Positions 42,895 to 51,532 of a stretch of 64,000 nucleotides of DNA are shown piece after piece (positions within the stretch are counted from its first letter, which is position 1; every line of letters begins with the position of its first letter). The notes below the pieces were generated by a model. It worked only from the letters and a program-made list of their open reading frames with translations, did not search any database and had not been told where the DNA came from. The position numbers and the translations under genes were made by a program. Source of the DNA: Crossiella sp. CA-258035 (GTDB lineage: Bacteria > Actinomycetota > Actinomycetes > Mycobacteriales > Pseudonocardiaceae); the NCBI RefSeq assembly GCF_030064675.1, contig NZ_CP116413.1, forward strand, positions 8,647,501 through 8,711,500. The letters are read 5' to 3'.

Positions 42895-43733
42895 AACCCC
42901 ATTTTGCCGTGTTCGGCGTGGCTGCGCGTCAGGAAGTGGGCCAGGTCAACGTCGAAGTCCCCAGGCCGCTCCAGGAAGGGCGCGTGCCCGCAGCCGGGGT
43001 ACCAGCTGGCGGCGGCTCCCGGCACGGTGTCGGCGGCGTAGCGACCGGCCATCGGCAGCACCACCTCGTCGGAGTCGCCGTGCAGCACCAGGGTGGGCAC
43101 GGTCACCCCGGCCAGCGCCTCCGCGCTGCCGATGTCCCGCTTGAACAGCGCCTTGCGCACCGCGGCCGGTGTGCTCAGCGCCACCCCCAGCTGCCGGTCC
43201 TGCTCGTCCTGGCTCAGCGGGATCGCGGTGCCGCGCTCGATGAAGGTGCGCAGCGCGGGGCGGGCGATCTCGTCGTCCGGGGAGAGCATCTCGCGCAGCC
43301 CGGCGTTCATCACCGGCCCGGTCAGCCCGCCCTGCCGGTCCGGCCCGATCTCGGTGATCGCGCCCAGCAGCACGATCCCGGCCAGCGCGACGTCCCCGTG
43401 CACGCGCAGGTAGTCCGCGATCACCAGCCCGCCGTAGGACCAGCCGAGCACCACGGCAGGGCCGCTGGCCTCGGCCAGCACCGCGGCCAGGTCACCGGCC
43501 CAGACCTCCGGGTCGTCGTAGCCGCCCTCGGGGACCTCGGAGTCGCCGTGCCCGCGCAGGTCCGGCGCGAGCAACCGGTACCGCTCGGTCAGGCCGGGGT
43601 CGGCGAGCAGCCGCCGCCAGACCGCGGCGCTCTGCGCCCAGCCGTGCAGCAGCACCAGCGCGGGCGCGCCCAGCGGGCCGGCGGTGCGCAGCGCCAGGCG
43701 CGCACCGCCGTGGCCGGTGACCGTGGTGCTCAC
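42891..43733 (-). CDS. Alpha/beta hydrolase
   Basis: A 280-residue alpha/beta-fold hydrolase. The oxyanion loop is [13 protein letters not shown], the nucleophile elbow GWSYGG (Ser99), the acid is in [13 protein letters not shown] and the base is His in [14 protein letters not shown]. It lies between the L,D-transpeptidase and mshA genes, overlapping both by four bases. Esters, lactones or epoxides are all possible substrates; the genes around it do not settle this. Confidence 0.9.
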   Translation of the reverse strand: MSTTVTGHGGARLALRTAGPLGAPALVLLHGWAQSAAVWRRLLADPGLTERYRLLAPDLRGHGDSEVPEGGYDDPEVWAGDLAAVLAEASGPAVVLGWSYGGLVIADYLRVHGDVALAGIVLLGAITEIGPDRQGGLTGPVMNAGLREMLSPDDEIARPALRTFIERGTAIPLSQDEQDRQLGVALSTPAAVRKALFKRDIGSAEALAGVTVPTLVLHGDSDEVVLPMAGRYAADTVPGAAASWYPGCGHAPFLERPGDFDVDLAHFLTRSHAEHGKMGL

Positions 43734-44905
43734 TTCAGCGCCGACTTCGACAGCCAGGTCGGCCAGTCGATCCGCCAGTCGTAGGTGTCCGACACCGCGC
43801 CCTTGGTGGCCGCCGAACCGGAGATGATCACCGGGTCGCCGATCATCGCCTGGTCGAAGTACTTCTTGGCGTCGGCCTCGAGCAGGTTGATGCAGCCGTG
43901 CGAGGTGTTCCGCTTGCCGATGTTGCCCGCGTTGTCGTTGTTCTCGTGGATGAACTCACCGCTGTTGGCGATGCGCACCGCCCACTTCTTGACCACGTCG
44001 TACTTGTACTTCTCGTTGACCATGCGCTCGGTGGCGTTGCGCTCGGAGACCATGTAGATCCCGTTCGCGGTGCGCAGGTCCGGCTTGCTCTCATCGCCGA
44101 GGCTGGCGGCCAGGTTCATGATCTCCTTGCCGTCCTGCTTGACGATCATGCGGTGGGTGCGCACGTCCGCCTCGACCACCTGCGCGCGGCCGATGGTGAA
44201 CTTGGTGCTCAGGTTGGCCCGGCCGAAGACGTTCTTGCCGTAGGGCACCGCGAACAGCTCCGCGGTCACCTTCACCTTGGTGTTGGCCGGCCAGAACTCC
44301 TTGGGCCGGTAGTGCACTTCCTTGGGGTTGAGCCAGGCCCACGCGCCCTCGACCGGCACCGAGGTCTCCACCTTCAGCGCCTTCTCCACCGCGGCCCGGT
44401 CCTGCGGGGCCTCGTCGAACTCGACCTTGATCGGCATCGCGATGCCCACGGTGGCGTTGTCCACCGGGTTGATCGTGGCCCGCAGCAGCTTGCCCGCCGC
44501 CTGGGTGGCGAAACTGCCCTTGATCTCGACCTTCTTGCCGTCGGTCCCGGTGGCCGAGCCGCCGACGGTGTAGCTCTTGCCGAACTCCAGCACCTTGTCC
44601 GGGGCCCAGGTCTTCTTGTCCTCGCTGAGCTTGCCCGGGACCGTCTTGCCGTCCGCGCTCAGCTTCACCTCATCGAGCGTGCCCTCGGCCACCGACACCT
44701 TCACCGGCGCCTTCGGGCTGACGTCCTTGGCGCCCTCACCGGGCTCCACACTCACCTTGGCGACCGGTGGCGCATCCGGCTTGGCCGGGTCCCCGCCGGG
44801 GCCGTCCGCGCCGCCGGTACAGGCGGAAAGCAGCAGCGCACCGGCAGTGAGCAACCCCGCGAAACCGAGCAGGGACCGTCCCCGTCCCCGTCGTTCACCA
44901 ACCAC
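43730..44905 (-). CDS. L,D-transpeptidase lipoprotein (LprQ/Ldt-type)
   Basis: A 391-residue cell-wall cross-linking enzyme. The lipobox LLLSAC (Cys29) places it on the outer face of the membrane. Two Ig-like domains follow (about 48-170 and 175-240), then the YkuD catalytic domain with GEFIHENNDN and RNTSHGCINLLEADAK; Cys338 is the nucleophile and His336 its neighbour. It makes 3-3 links between peptide stems and is insensitive to most penicillins. GTG 44905 follows GGAGG by seven bases. It heads the operon with hydrolase, mshA and ybjN, as around Rv0483 in mycobacteria. Confidence 0.95.
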   Translation of the reverse strand: MVGERRGRGRSLLGFAGLLTAGALLLSACTGGADGPGGDPAKPDAPPVAKVSVEPGEGAKDVSPKAPVKVSVAEGTLDEVKLSADGKTVPGKLSEDKKTWAPDKVLEFGKSYTVGGSATGTDGKKVEIKGSFATQAAGKLLRATINPVDNATVGIAMPIKVEFDEAPQDRAAVEKALKVETSVPVEGAWAWLNPKEVHYRPKEFWPANTKVKVTAELFAVPYGKNVFGRANLSTKFTIGRAQVVEADVRTHRMIVKQDGKEIMNLAASLGDESKPDLRTANGIYMVSERNATERMVNEKYKYDVVKKWAVRIANSGEFIHENNDNAGNIGKRNTSHGCINLLEADAKKYFDQAMIGDPVIISGSAATKGAVSDTYDWRIDWPTWLSKSALK

Positions 44906-45047
44906 AGTCGACCTCCAACACTCCGGCACCCCGTCAAGGGTGCCCCCATCTCCAGGACGCCCTACGCCCATGCCGGGGTGCCCCAGGTGGATGTGGCACT
45001 TCTCACAATGGGGTTGCGAGTGAACCGGATTGTCCGGACGGGCCGTT

Positions 45048-46040
45048 CTAGGCCAGCACCACGTCCAGCTCCTCGAGCACCCGGTTGATCGGGTTGGCGA
45101 AGCCGCTGCCGCCGCCCAGGGTGCCCGCGCAGTGCAGGCCCACGACCTGGTTGTCCGCGTCCACCAGCACCGCCCCGGAGTCGCCCCGGTCGCCGAAGAC
45201 GTCCTCGGCCGCGGTCACCCGGATCTGGTCGCGCAGGCGGCGGTGGCCGAGGCTGTCGCCGTAGTCCAGGCACAGCGTGACGTCGGTGGAGACCACCACG
45301 CCACGGGTGAGCCCGGTGGTCCGGCCGCGCTTGCGCACCTGGCTGCCCAGCAGCGCCTGCCCGCAGCCGCCCGGCCTGCCCACCTGGGCGATCTCCCGCC
45401 GCCACGGCCGGTCGGCGGCCAGCGCTATCAGCGCCGCGTCCACCGAGCCGGACAGCGCCGAGCTGGCCAGGCTGCCCACCACGTCGGCGGGGCAGCGGCC
45501 GCCGTCCACCCTGGACGGGTGGGTCATCCGGTCGCCCACCGCCCAGGCGTCGTCCACGCAGGCGATGTGGAAGTTGGTCAGCCCGAACACCCGCCGCCGG
45601 TCGTCCCTGGCCGCCACCAGCAGGCCGAGGGTGCCCACGGTGACGTACTCACCGGCCTCCGGGGCCTGCGGCGGCACCATCTGGATGGACCGGCACGGGC
45701 CGACGCTGATCCCGCCGACCAGCGGCGCGTAGGACTCCCCGGTGCGCTCCGGCGCGGCGTCCGCGCGCAGCAGCGCGGGGTGCAGCAGGACGTCCTCCTC
45801 GATGACGTCCACCGGCACCCCGTCAATCCGCTCGGGCAGCAGCTGTCCGTGCGCCACCGCGATGGCGGGCCGCTTGGCCCGCACCGACACCACGATGGCC
45901 GGCCGGCCGGTGCGCACACCGTTGGTGGTCTGCGCACCGATGTCCACCGCGACGACGCCGGGCAGGTCGAGCAGGGTGTCCTCGTGCCGTCGCTTCACCG
46001 GCCGGATCGCCGCCCTGCGCCTGTCCTCCGCGCTGGTCAT
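45048..46040 (-). CDS. Trypsin-like (Nal1-type) protease-fold protein, cytosolic
   Basis: A 330-residue protein without a signal peptide. A chymotrypsin-like triad is visible: His158 in LTNFHIACVDD, Asp201 in SGSVDAALIAL and Ser288 in DRGDSGAVLVDADNQVVGLH. The N-terminal 100 residues are a separate domain (LPGVVAVDIGAQTTNGVRTG, AIVVSVRAKRPAI). Such Nal1-like proteins occur in plants and bacteria and are predicted serine proteases. ATG 46040 follows AGGAG. Trypsin-like enzymes acting in the cytosol are not common in bacteria, so a regulatory or phage-defence role is possible but unsupported here. It stands alone between ldt and murB. Confidence 0.75.
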   Translation of the reverse strand: MTSAEDRRRAAIRPVKRRHEDTLLDLPGVVAVDIGAQTTNGVRTGRPAIVVSVRAKRPAIAVAHGQLLPERIDGVPVDVIEEDVLLHPALLRADAAPERTGESYAPLVGGISVGPCRSIQMVPPQAPEAGEYVTVGTLGLLVAARDDRRRVFGLTNFHIACVDDAWAVGDRMTHPSRVDGGRCPADVVGSLASSALSGSVDAALIALAADRPWRREIAQVGRPGGCGQALLGSQVRKRGRTTGLTRGVVVSTDVTLCLDYGDSLGHRRLRDQIRVTAAEDVFGDRGDSGAVLVDADNQVVGLHCAGTLGGGSGFANPINRVLEELDVVLA

Positions 46041-46132
46041 GCGCACTCCTAGATCCGGCACTACACCGTCTATGTAACCCCGGAGTACCGGACCCGTCAC
46101 TTGGCGTCACTCGTTTGGCCGGTTGCCCCGCT

Positions 46133-47197
46133 TCAGAGCGAGCAGCCCACGAACACCGGTTCCGGGTGCAGCTCGACCTCGAAGGCCGCGCGCACGCCGT
46201 CGCGCACCTCGCGGGCCAGGGTGAGCAGGTCCTCGGTGTCGGCCTTGCCGCGGTTGGTCAGGGCCAGGGTGTGCTTGTGCGAGAGCGAGACCCGGCCGTC
46301 GGCGGCCTCGTGCCCGCGCAGGAACCCGGCCCGCTCGATCAACCAGGCCGCGGACAGCTTCACCTTGCCCGCGCCACCCGGGTACTGCGGCACCTTGACC
46401 TCGGGGCCGAGCCGGGCGTGGATCAGCGAGAGCACCCTGGGCAGGTCGGCCTCGGCCACGATCGGGTTGGTGAAGAAGGACCCGGCGCTCCAGGTGTCGT
46501 GGTCCTCCGGGTCGAGCACCATGCCCTTGCCGGTGCGCAGCGCGAGCACCGCCTCCCGCACCAGCGCGGCGGGCACCCTGGCGCCCAGCTCCACGCCCAG
46601 GGTGTTGGCCAGCTCGGCGTAGCGGACCGGGGCGGACTGGCCGCCGGTGCGCAGCGCGAAGGAGACCCGCAGCACCACCGCGTCGTCGGTGCCCTTGAGC
46701 ACGCTGGTCCGGTAGCCCAGGCCCAGCTCGGCGGTGCTGACCTGGCGCACCTGGCCGCTGCGCCGGTCCAGCAGGTCCACCGAGAGCAGCAGGTCGGCCA
46801 CCTCGACGCCGTAGGCGCCCACGTTCTGCACCGGGGTCGCGCCGACCAGGCCGGGGATGCCGGAGAGGGCCTCCAGGCCGCCGAGGTCGTTGGCCACCGC
46901 GTCGGCGACCACGTCGTCCCAGTTCTCGCCGGCCTCCACGGTCAGCCGGACCAGGCCGTCGCCGAGCGGGTCGTGGCCGCGGCCCCTGGTGGCGATGCGC
47001 ACCACGGTGCCGTCGAAGCCCTCGTCGCCGATGACCAGGTTGGACCCGCCGCCCAGCACGAGCAGGGGTTCACCTGCCCGGTCGGCGGCGCGGACGGCTT
47101 CGATGACCTCGGTGGACTTCGCTGCTTCCAGGAACACCGAGGCCGGGCCGCCAAGGCGCAGGGTGGTGTAGCCAGCCAACGGCACGGGTGTGGTCAC
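46133..47197 (-). CDS. murB: UDP-N-acetylenolpyruvoylglucosamine reductase
   Basis: This flavoenzyme makes UDP-MurNAc for peptidoglycan. The 354-residue protein shows the FAD-binding VLGGGSNLVIGDEGFDGTVV, GIPGLVGATPVQNVGAYGVE, the proton-donating Ser region SAGSFFTNPIV and LSAAWLIERAGFL (substrate loop with the catalytic Glu expected near HPEPVFVG). GTG 47197 is preceded by TACCGT eight bases upstream, so it is probably leaderless. It diverges from the DUF2505 gene with only 26 bases between the two start codons. Confidence 0.96.
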   Translation of the reverse strand: MTTPVPLAGYTTLRLGGPASVFLEAAKSTEVIEAVRAADRAGEPLLVLGGGSNLVIGDEGFDGTVVRIATRGRGHDPLGDGLVRLTVEAGENWDDVVADAVANDLGGLEALSGIPGLVGATPVQNVGAYGVEVADLLLSVDLLDRRSGQVRQVSTAELGLGYRTSVLKGTDDAVVLRVSFALRTGGQSAPVRYAELANTLGVELGARVPAALVREAVLALRTGKGMVLDPEDHDTWSAGSFFTNPIVAEADLPRVLSLIHARLGPEVKVPQYPGGAGKVKLSAAWLIERAGFLRGHEAADGRVSLSHKHTLALTNRGKADTEDLLTLAREVRDGVRAAFEVELHPEPVFVGCSL

Positions 47198-47205
47198 GAC
47201 GTTCA

Positions 47206-47215
47206 ACGGTAGCGT
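47206..47215. promoter_or_regulatory. Overlapping divergent -10 boxes of murB and DUF2505
   Basis: TACCGT on the minus strand (47211-47206, eight bases before murB GTG) and TAGCGT on the plus strand (47210-47215, eight bases before the DUF2505 GTG) share two bases. Both would give leaderless mRNAs. Both -35 regions must lie inside the other gene; no strong -35 hexamer is seen on either side. Confidence 0.5.
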
Positions 47216-47223
47216 GACACCCC

Positions 47224-47724
47224 GTGGCAACCAGCACCGAGACCTCGCACGGCTACTCCTTCCCCGCCGCACGGGTGGCCGCGACCATGGTCGACGAGAC
47301 CTACCTGCGGGACCGGCTGGCCGCGGTGGGCGGCACCAAGGCCGAGCTGCTCTCCCTCGAGGCCAGCGGCGCGGAGACCGTGCTCGAGCTGCGCCAAGGC
47401 ATCCCGGCGGACAAGCTGCCCGCGCTCGTGCGCACGTTCATCTCCGGCGACCTGGTGATCGAGCGGGCGGAGACCTGGCGGGCCACCGGCGAGGGCGCGA
47501 CGGCAGTGGTGAACGCCACCGTGCCCGGCGCGCCGGCGACCATCGGCTGCTCGATCGCGGTCGGCCCGGACGGCGCGGGCTGCCGGGTGCGGGCGAAGCT
47601 CACCGTGTCGGTCTCGCTGCCCTTCGTCGGCGGCAAGGTGGAGAAGGCGATCATCGAGCAGGTCCAGCGACTGCTGACCACCGAGCACGAGTTCACCGAG
47701 CGCTGGCTGCGCGAACACCCGTGA
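47224..47724 (+). CDS. DUF2505 protein (Rv0481c-like)
   Basis: A 166-residue protein of the START/SRPBCC-like DUF2505 family, with SHGYSFPAARVAATMVDETY at the N-terminus and VSVSLPFVGGKVEKAIIEQV near the end. These proteins have a hydrophobic-pocket fold that may bind lipids or other ligands; no enzyme activity is known. The start is GTG 47224. It is divergent from murB, as Rv0481c is from murB in mycobacteria. The end overlaps the methyltransferase gene as GTGA. Confidence 0.9.
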   Translation: MATSTETSHGYSFPAARVAATMVDETYLRDRLAAVGGTKAELLSLEASGAETVLELRQGIPADKLPALVRTFISGDLVIERAETWRATGEGATAVVNATVPGAPATIGCSIAVGPDGAGCRVRAKLTVSVSLPFVGGKVEKAIIEQVQRLLTTEHEFTERWLREHP

Positions 47725-48551
47725 ACCAGGTCCACAAGCGCGCGCCCCGCTACGCCGCGGGCCGGGCCAGGGCGCTCGGCCTGCCCACCAGGGGCACCAC
47801 CAACCCGAACCGGCTGCGCAAGGTGGACCGCTGGATCGCCGCCACCCCGCTCACCGCCGACGCGCTGCGCGCCGCGCCGGACCCCTTGGTGGTCGACCTG
47901 GGCTACGGCTCCTCGCCGATCACCACGGTGGAGCTGGCCGACCGGCTGGCCGGGCTGCGGCCGGACCTGCGGGTGCTGGGCCTGGAGATCGACCAGGAAC
48001 GGGTGGAGGCGGCCAAACCGGCCGAGCGGCCCGGCCTGGAGTTCCGCCGCGGCGGGTTCGAGCTGGCCGGTCGGCGGCCCGCGCTGGTGCGCGCGTTCAA
48101 CGTGCTGCGCCAGTACGAGGAGGACGCCGCCGGGGAGGCGTGGGCCACCATGCAGGCCCGGCTGGCTCCCGGCGGGCTGCTGGTGGAGGGCACCTGCGAC
48201 GAGATCGGCCGCCGCTGCTGCTGGGTCACCCTGGACGCCGGCGGCCCGCTGACCTTCACCCTGGCCTGCCTGCCCTCGGACCTGGAACAGCCCTCCGACC
48301 TGGCCGAACGGCTGCCCAAGTCGCTGATCCACCACAACGTGCCCGGCGAGCGGGTGCACGCCCTGCTGGCCGAGCTGGACGCCTGCTGGGCCACCGCGGC
48401 CCCGTTCGCGCCGTACGGGCCAAGGGCTCGCTGGGTGGAGGCGGTGCGGCTGCTCGCCGCGCGGGACTGGCCGGTGCTGGACCGCCGGAACCGGTGGCGG
48501 CTGGGCGAGGTCACGCTTAATGCGGACGCGGTCTACGGCCCGCGTCCGTAG
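47721..48551 (+). CDS. Class I SAM-dependent methyltransferase-like protein
   Basis: A 276-residue protein with a Rossmann-type SAM-binding motif (LVVDLGYGSSPITTVELADR, about residues 57-76) and acidic motif II (VLGLEIDQERVEAA), followed by FNVLRQYEED and MQARLAPGGLLVEGTCDEIG (motif III). The substrate is unknown. The N-terminal KRAPRYAAGRARALGLPTRG is basic. GTG 47721 overlaps the DUF2505 stop codon as GTGA, so the two are co-translated. The two Cys in RRCCWVTLD are unusual for the fold and could bind metal. Confidence 0.85.
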   Translation: MNQVHKRAPRYAAGRARALGLPTRGTTNPNRLRKVDRWIAATPLTADALRAAPDPLVVDLGYGSSPITTVELADRLAGLRPDLRVLGLEIDQERVEAAKPAERPGLEFRRGGFELAGRRPALVRAFNVLRQYEEDAAGEAWATMQARLAPGGLLVEGTCDEIGRRCCWVTLDAGGPLTFTLACLPSDLEQPSDLAERLPKSLIHHNVPGERVHALLAELDACWATAAPFAPYGPRARWVEAVRLLAARDWPVLDRRNRWRLGEVTLNADAVYGPRP

Positions 48552-48554
48552 GCT
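48549..48554 (+). promoter_or_regulatory. -10 box of a likely leaderless promoter (TAGGCT)
   Basis: TAGGCT lies seven bases before GTG 48562. It begins within the TAG stop codon of the methyltransferase gene, so the promoter sits at the end of the upstream gene. Confidence 0.4.
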
Positions 48555-48561
48555 CGGTGAC

Positions 48562-49314
48562 GTGCAGCACAACGACTTCATCGAGCAGATCAGGCTTCAT
48601 TCCGAGGCGATGCGGGCGGCCACGCTGAAAGCCGGTCCCGAGGCGCGGGTCCCCACCTGCCCGGAGTGGGAGGTGCGGGACCTGGTCGCGCACATGGCCA
48701 GGGTGCAGTGCTGGGCTGGGGACAACCTGGCCGCGGGCATCCGCGAGGCGCGGCCGGAGTTCCCGCCCGCGCCGGAGGACTGGGCCGAGCTGCACGCCTG
48801 GTGGCTGGCCAAGCAGGAGCGGCTGACCGGCCTGCTCGCGGAGAAGGGCGCGGACACCCCAGCGTGGACCTTCGGGCAGGAGGTGGCCGAGCCCGGCGCG
48901 TTCTGGGCCCGGCGGCAGGCGCACGAGGTGGCCATCCACCGGCTGGACGCCGAGCACGCGCTGTTCGAGGTCTCCGGCGGCGCCGACCCCGGCAAGGAGC
49001 TGCTGTTCGACCCGGCCTTCGCCGGTGACGGCATCGAGGAAGCCCTGTGGATGGCCCTGGCCTTCCGCAAGCACGCCGAACGCACCGAGGAGGGCACGGT
49101 GCTCTTCCACGCCGCCGACGCGGGCCTGGCCCTGGTGCTGAAGCTGACCGCGGGGCAGCCCGCCGAGCTGGGCCCGGTGCGCGGCACCGGCACGGACACC
49201 GACGCGGTGGTGGCGGGCACCGCGGACGCGATCTACCGGTACCTGTGGAACCGGCCGAACAACGCCGTGGTGACCGGGAAGTCCGAGTTGCTGGACCGGA
49301 TCGGCACCCCCTGA
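48562..49314 (+). CDS. Maleylpyruvate isomerase family mycothiol-dependent enzyme
   Basis: A 250-residue protein of the MDMPI family. The N-terminal DinB-like domain has RVPTCPEWEVRDLVAHMARV (metal-ligand His), and ARRQAHEVAIHRLDAE brings further metal ligands; the C-terminal domain is the MDMPI_C type. Family members use mycothiol as cofactor for isomerisation or detoxification. The GTG at 48562 is chosen on the leaderless -10 seven bases upstream; an in-frame start at 48520 lies inside the methyltransferase gene. The mycothiol gene mshA is 6 kb away. The exact substrate is unknown. Confidence 0.85.
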   Translation: MQHNDFIEQIRLHSEAMRAATLKAGPEARVPTCPEWEVRDLVAHMARVQCWAGDNLAAGIREARPEFPPAPEDWAELHAWWLAKQERLTGLLAEKGADTPAWTFGQEVAEPGAFWARRQAHEVAIHRLDAEHALFEVSGGADPGKELLFDPAFAGDGIEEALWMALAFRKHAERTEEGTVLFHAADAGLALVLKLTAGQPAELGPVRGTGTDTDAVVAGTADAIYRYLWNRPNNAVVTGKSELLDRIGTP

Positions 49315-49352
49315 CCAGGTGAAGCCGTTCGCACGGGGCAGACTGACCAGCC

Positions 49353-50237
49353 ATGTCCGCACGTGAACGACGCTACGTGATCACCCTCGGCTGCCCGGAC
49401 CGCACCGGCATCGTGGCCCGGATCTCCACCTTCCTCGCCGAGCAGGGCGGCTGGATCGTGGAGGCGGCCTACCACACCGACACCGACACCAACTGGTTCT
49501 TCACCCGCCAGGAGGTGCGCGCGGACTCGCTGCCCTACGACGTGACCGAGCTGCGGCGCCGGTTCAGCTCGGTGGCCAGGGAGCTCGGCGTGCGCAGCGA
49601 CTGGCGGGTCACCGACACCGGGGAGAAGCGGCGGGTGGTCATCCTGGTGTCCAAGGCAGGGCACTGCCTGTACGACATCCTGGGCCGGGTGGCCTCCGGC
49701 GAGCTGGACGTGGACGTGCGCGCGGTGATCGGCAACCACGCGGACCTGGCCGGCATCACCAGGGCGCACGGCATCCCGTTCCACCACGTGCCGTTCCCGG
49801 TGGCCGGCAAGGATCCCGAGGGCAAGACGGCGGCGTTCGCGCAGATCCGGCAGCTGGTGGACTCCCAGCGCCCGGACGCGGTGGTGCTGGCCCGGTTCAT
49901 GCAGGTGCTGCCGCACGAGCTGTGCGCGGCCTGGTCCGGCAAGGCGCTCAACATCCACCACAGCTTCCTGCCCTCGTTCATGGGCGCCCGCCCGTACCAC
50001 CAGGCCCACGCCCGCGGCGTGAAGCTGGTGGGCGCGACCTGCCACTACGTCACCGCGGAGCTGGACGCCGGGCCGATCATCGAGCAGGAGGTGGGCCGGG
50101 TGGACCACACCGACTCGGTGGCCGACATGGTGCGCAAGGGCACCGACATCGAGAAGGTGGTGCTGGCCAGGGGCCTGCGCTGGCACGTGGAGGACCGGGT
50201 GCTGGTGCACGGCAACAGAACTGTCGTTTTCCACTAG
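49353..50237 (+). CDS. purU: Formyltetrahydrofolate deformylase
   Basis: This enzyme hydrolyses 10-formyl-THF to THF and formate, balancing one-carbon pools. The 294-residue protein has an N-terminal ACT domain (CPDRTGIVARISTFLAEQGG) and a formyl-transfer domain with VILVSKAGHCLYDILGRV, RFMQVLP, the catalytic LNIHHSFLPSFMGARPYHQA and GATCHYVTAELDAGPIIEQE. The start is ATG 49353. It is not in an operon with folate genes; the neighbours are unrelated. Confidence 0.97.
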   Translation: MSARERRYVITLGCPDRTGIVARISTFLAEQGGWIVEAAYHTDTDTNWFFTRQEVRADSLPYDVTELRRRFSSVARELGVRSDWRVTDTGEKRRVVILVSKAGHCLYDILGRVASGELDVDVRAVIGNHADLAGITRAHGIPFHHVPFPVAGKDPEGKTAAFAQIRQLVDSQRPDAVVLARFMQVLPHELCAAWSGKALNIHHSFLPSFMGARPYHQAHARGVKLVGATCHYVTAELDAGPIIEQEVGRVDHTDSVADMVRKGTDIEKVVLARGLRWHVEDRVLVHGNRTVVFH

Positions 50238-50254
50238 CGGAACGTCCTCGGCCC

Positions 50255-50260
50255 TACCCT
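50255..50260 (+). promoter_or_regulatory. -10 box of a likely leaderless promoter (TACCCT)
   Basis: TACCCT is followed by seven bases and GTG 50268, the same spacing as before the HAD hydrolase gene at 14323. Confidence 0.45.
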
Positions 50261-50267
50261 GGGCGGC

Positions 50268-51440
50268 GTGCGGATCGAGATCGGTGAGCTGGACACGCTG
50301 CGGGAGCACCGGGCAGCCGGGCGGGACCTGCGGCACACGGTGCTGGTCGGGCTGGACCTGACCGGCCAGGAGGAGAACGAGCTGCTGCGCACCAGCCTGG
50401 ACGGCGCGCTGCTGCTGGGCTGCCTGCTGACGCCGACGGCCAGGGACCGCGCCGAGGCCAGCGGCGCGCTGGTGTTCCCGGACATCCCGGAGCTGCCCTA
50501 CCGCGCCTACCGCTCCTCGCTGTACACGGTGGCCGAGCTGTTCGAGGGCCTGGACCCGCGCCGCCCGGAGACCTACCGGGACACCCCGGACGCCAGGGTC
50601 TACCGGCACAGCCGCTCGATCGGCGGCAGCACCGGCAACCACCCGGACCCGCTGCACGCGCTGGCCGAACGCCTGCACGACCACGCCATCACCGAGGCGC
50701 TGGAAGACCTGCTGGCCGCCTGCGCGGTGCAGGGCAGGGCCAACCCGGTCGCGGTGATGGGCGGCCACGCCTTCCGCCGGGACAGCCCCGAGTACCGCCA
50801 GGCCGCCGAGCTGGGCCGCGCCATCGGCCGCAGCCCCGCCGGTTTCACCGTCCTCACCGGCGGCGGCCCCGGCGCCATGGAAGCCATCCCCCTCGGCGTC
50901 CGACTGTCCACAGTGGACGACGACCAGCTCACCAAAGCCCTGTCGGAACTGGCTGCCGCACCGGCCTTCCACGCCGCGGATTCGTCCACAGTGGACGATG
51001 CGGCGATCGGCCGCTGGGTGCAGGCCGGCCTGTCCCTCGACCTGCCGGAGCCACAGGCGCTGCCCCGCACCATCGGCATCCCGACCTGGTTCTACGGCCA
51101 CGAACCGCCCAACCCGCTGTGCGAGCTGCACGCCAAGTACTTCGCCAACTCCGTCCGCGAGGACGGCCTGCTCACCGTCGCCACCGGCGGCGTGCTCTAC
51201 ACCCCGGGCCGCGCAGGCACCGTCCAGGAGATCTTCCAGGACCTCACCCAGAACTACTACGAGAGCGTCGGCCCCGCCGCACCCATGGTGTTCCTGGGCA
51301 AGCGGTTCTGGACCGAGGAACTGCCGGTGGCCGACCTGGTGCACCGGCTGACCAGCGGCAGGCCGGCGCAGCGCTGGATCCTGGTCACCGACGACCCGGA
51401 CGAGGCGGTCGCACTGCTGGAGGACTACGCGGGCAGCTGA
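50268..51440 (+). CDS. LOG/Rossmann-fold protein (lysine decarboxylase-like family)
   Basis: A 390-residue protein with a C-terminal LOG-type Rossmann domain. GGGPGAMEA is the expected nucleotide-binding motif, and PGRAGTVQEIFQDL corresponds to the PGGxGTxxE motif with Arg in place of Gly. The LOG family cleaves nucleotide monophosphates to free bases in cytokinin metabolism, but the N-terminal 130 residues are unlike the short LOGs. Two TCCACAGTGGA palindromes (50907-50917 and 50985-50995) lie in the gene 78 bases apart and are both read as S-T-V-D. The exact function is unknown. Confidence 0.82.
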   Translation: MRIEIGELDTLREHRAAGRDLRHTVLVGLDLTGQEENELLRTSLDGALLLGCLLTPTARDRAEASGALVFPDIPELPYRAYRSSLYTVAELFEGLDPRRPETYRDTPDARVYRHSRSIGGSTGNHPDPLHALAERLHDHAITEALEDLLAACAVQGRANPVAVMGGHAFRRDSPEYRQAAELGRAIGRSPAGFTVLTGGGPGAMEAIPLGVRLSTVDDDQLTKALSELAAAPAFHAADSSTVDDAAIGRWVQAGLSLDLPEPQALPRTIGIPTWFYGHEPPNPLCELHAKYFANSVREDGLLTVATGGVLYTPGRAGTVQEIFQDLTQNYYESVGPAAPMVFLGKRFWTEELPVADLVHRLTSGRPAQRWILVTDDPDEAVALLEDYAGS

Positions 51441-51532
51441 GTCGTTTCGGTCGAGTCACGATACAGCCAAACGGACTAACGTCGCGCGCCCCCGCACGAC
51501 GAACGGGACACCCCAGCCGAATCGAGGGCCCC

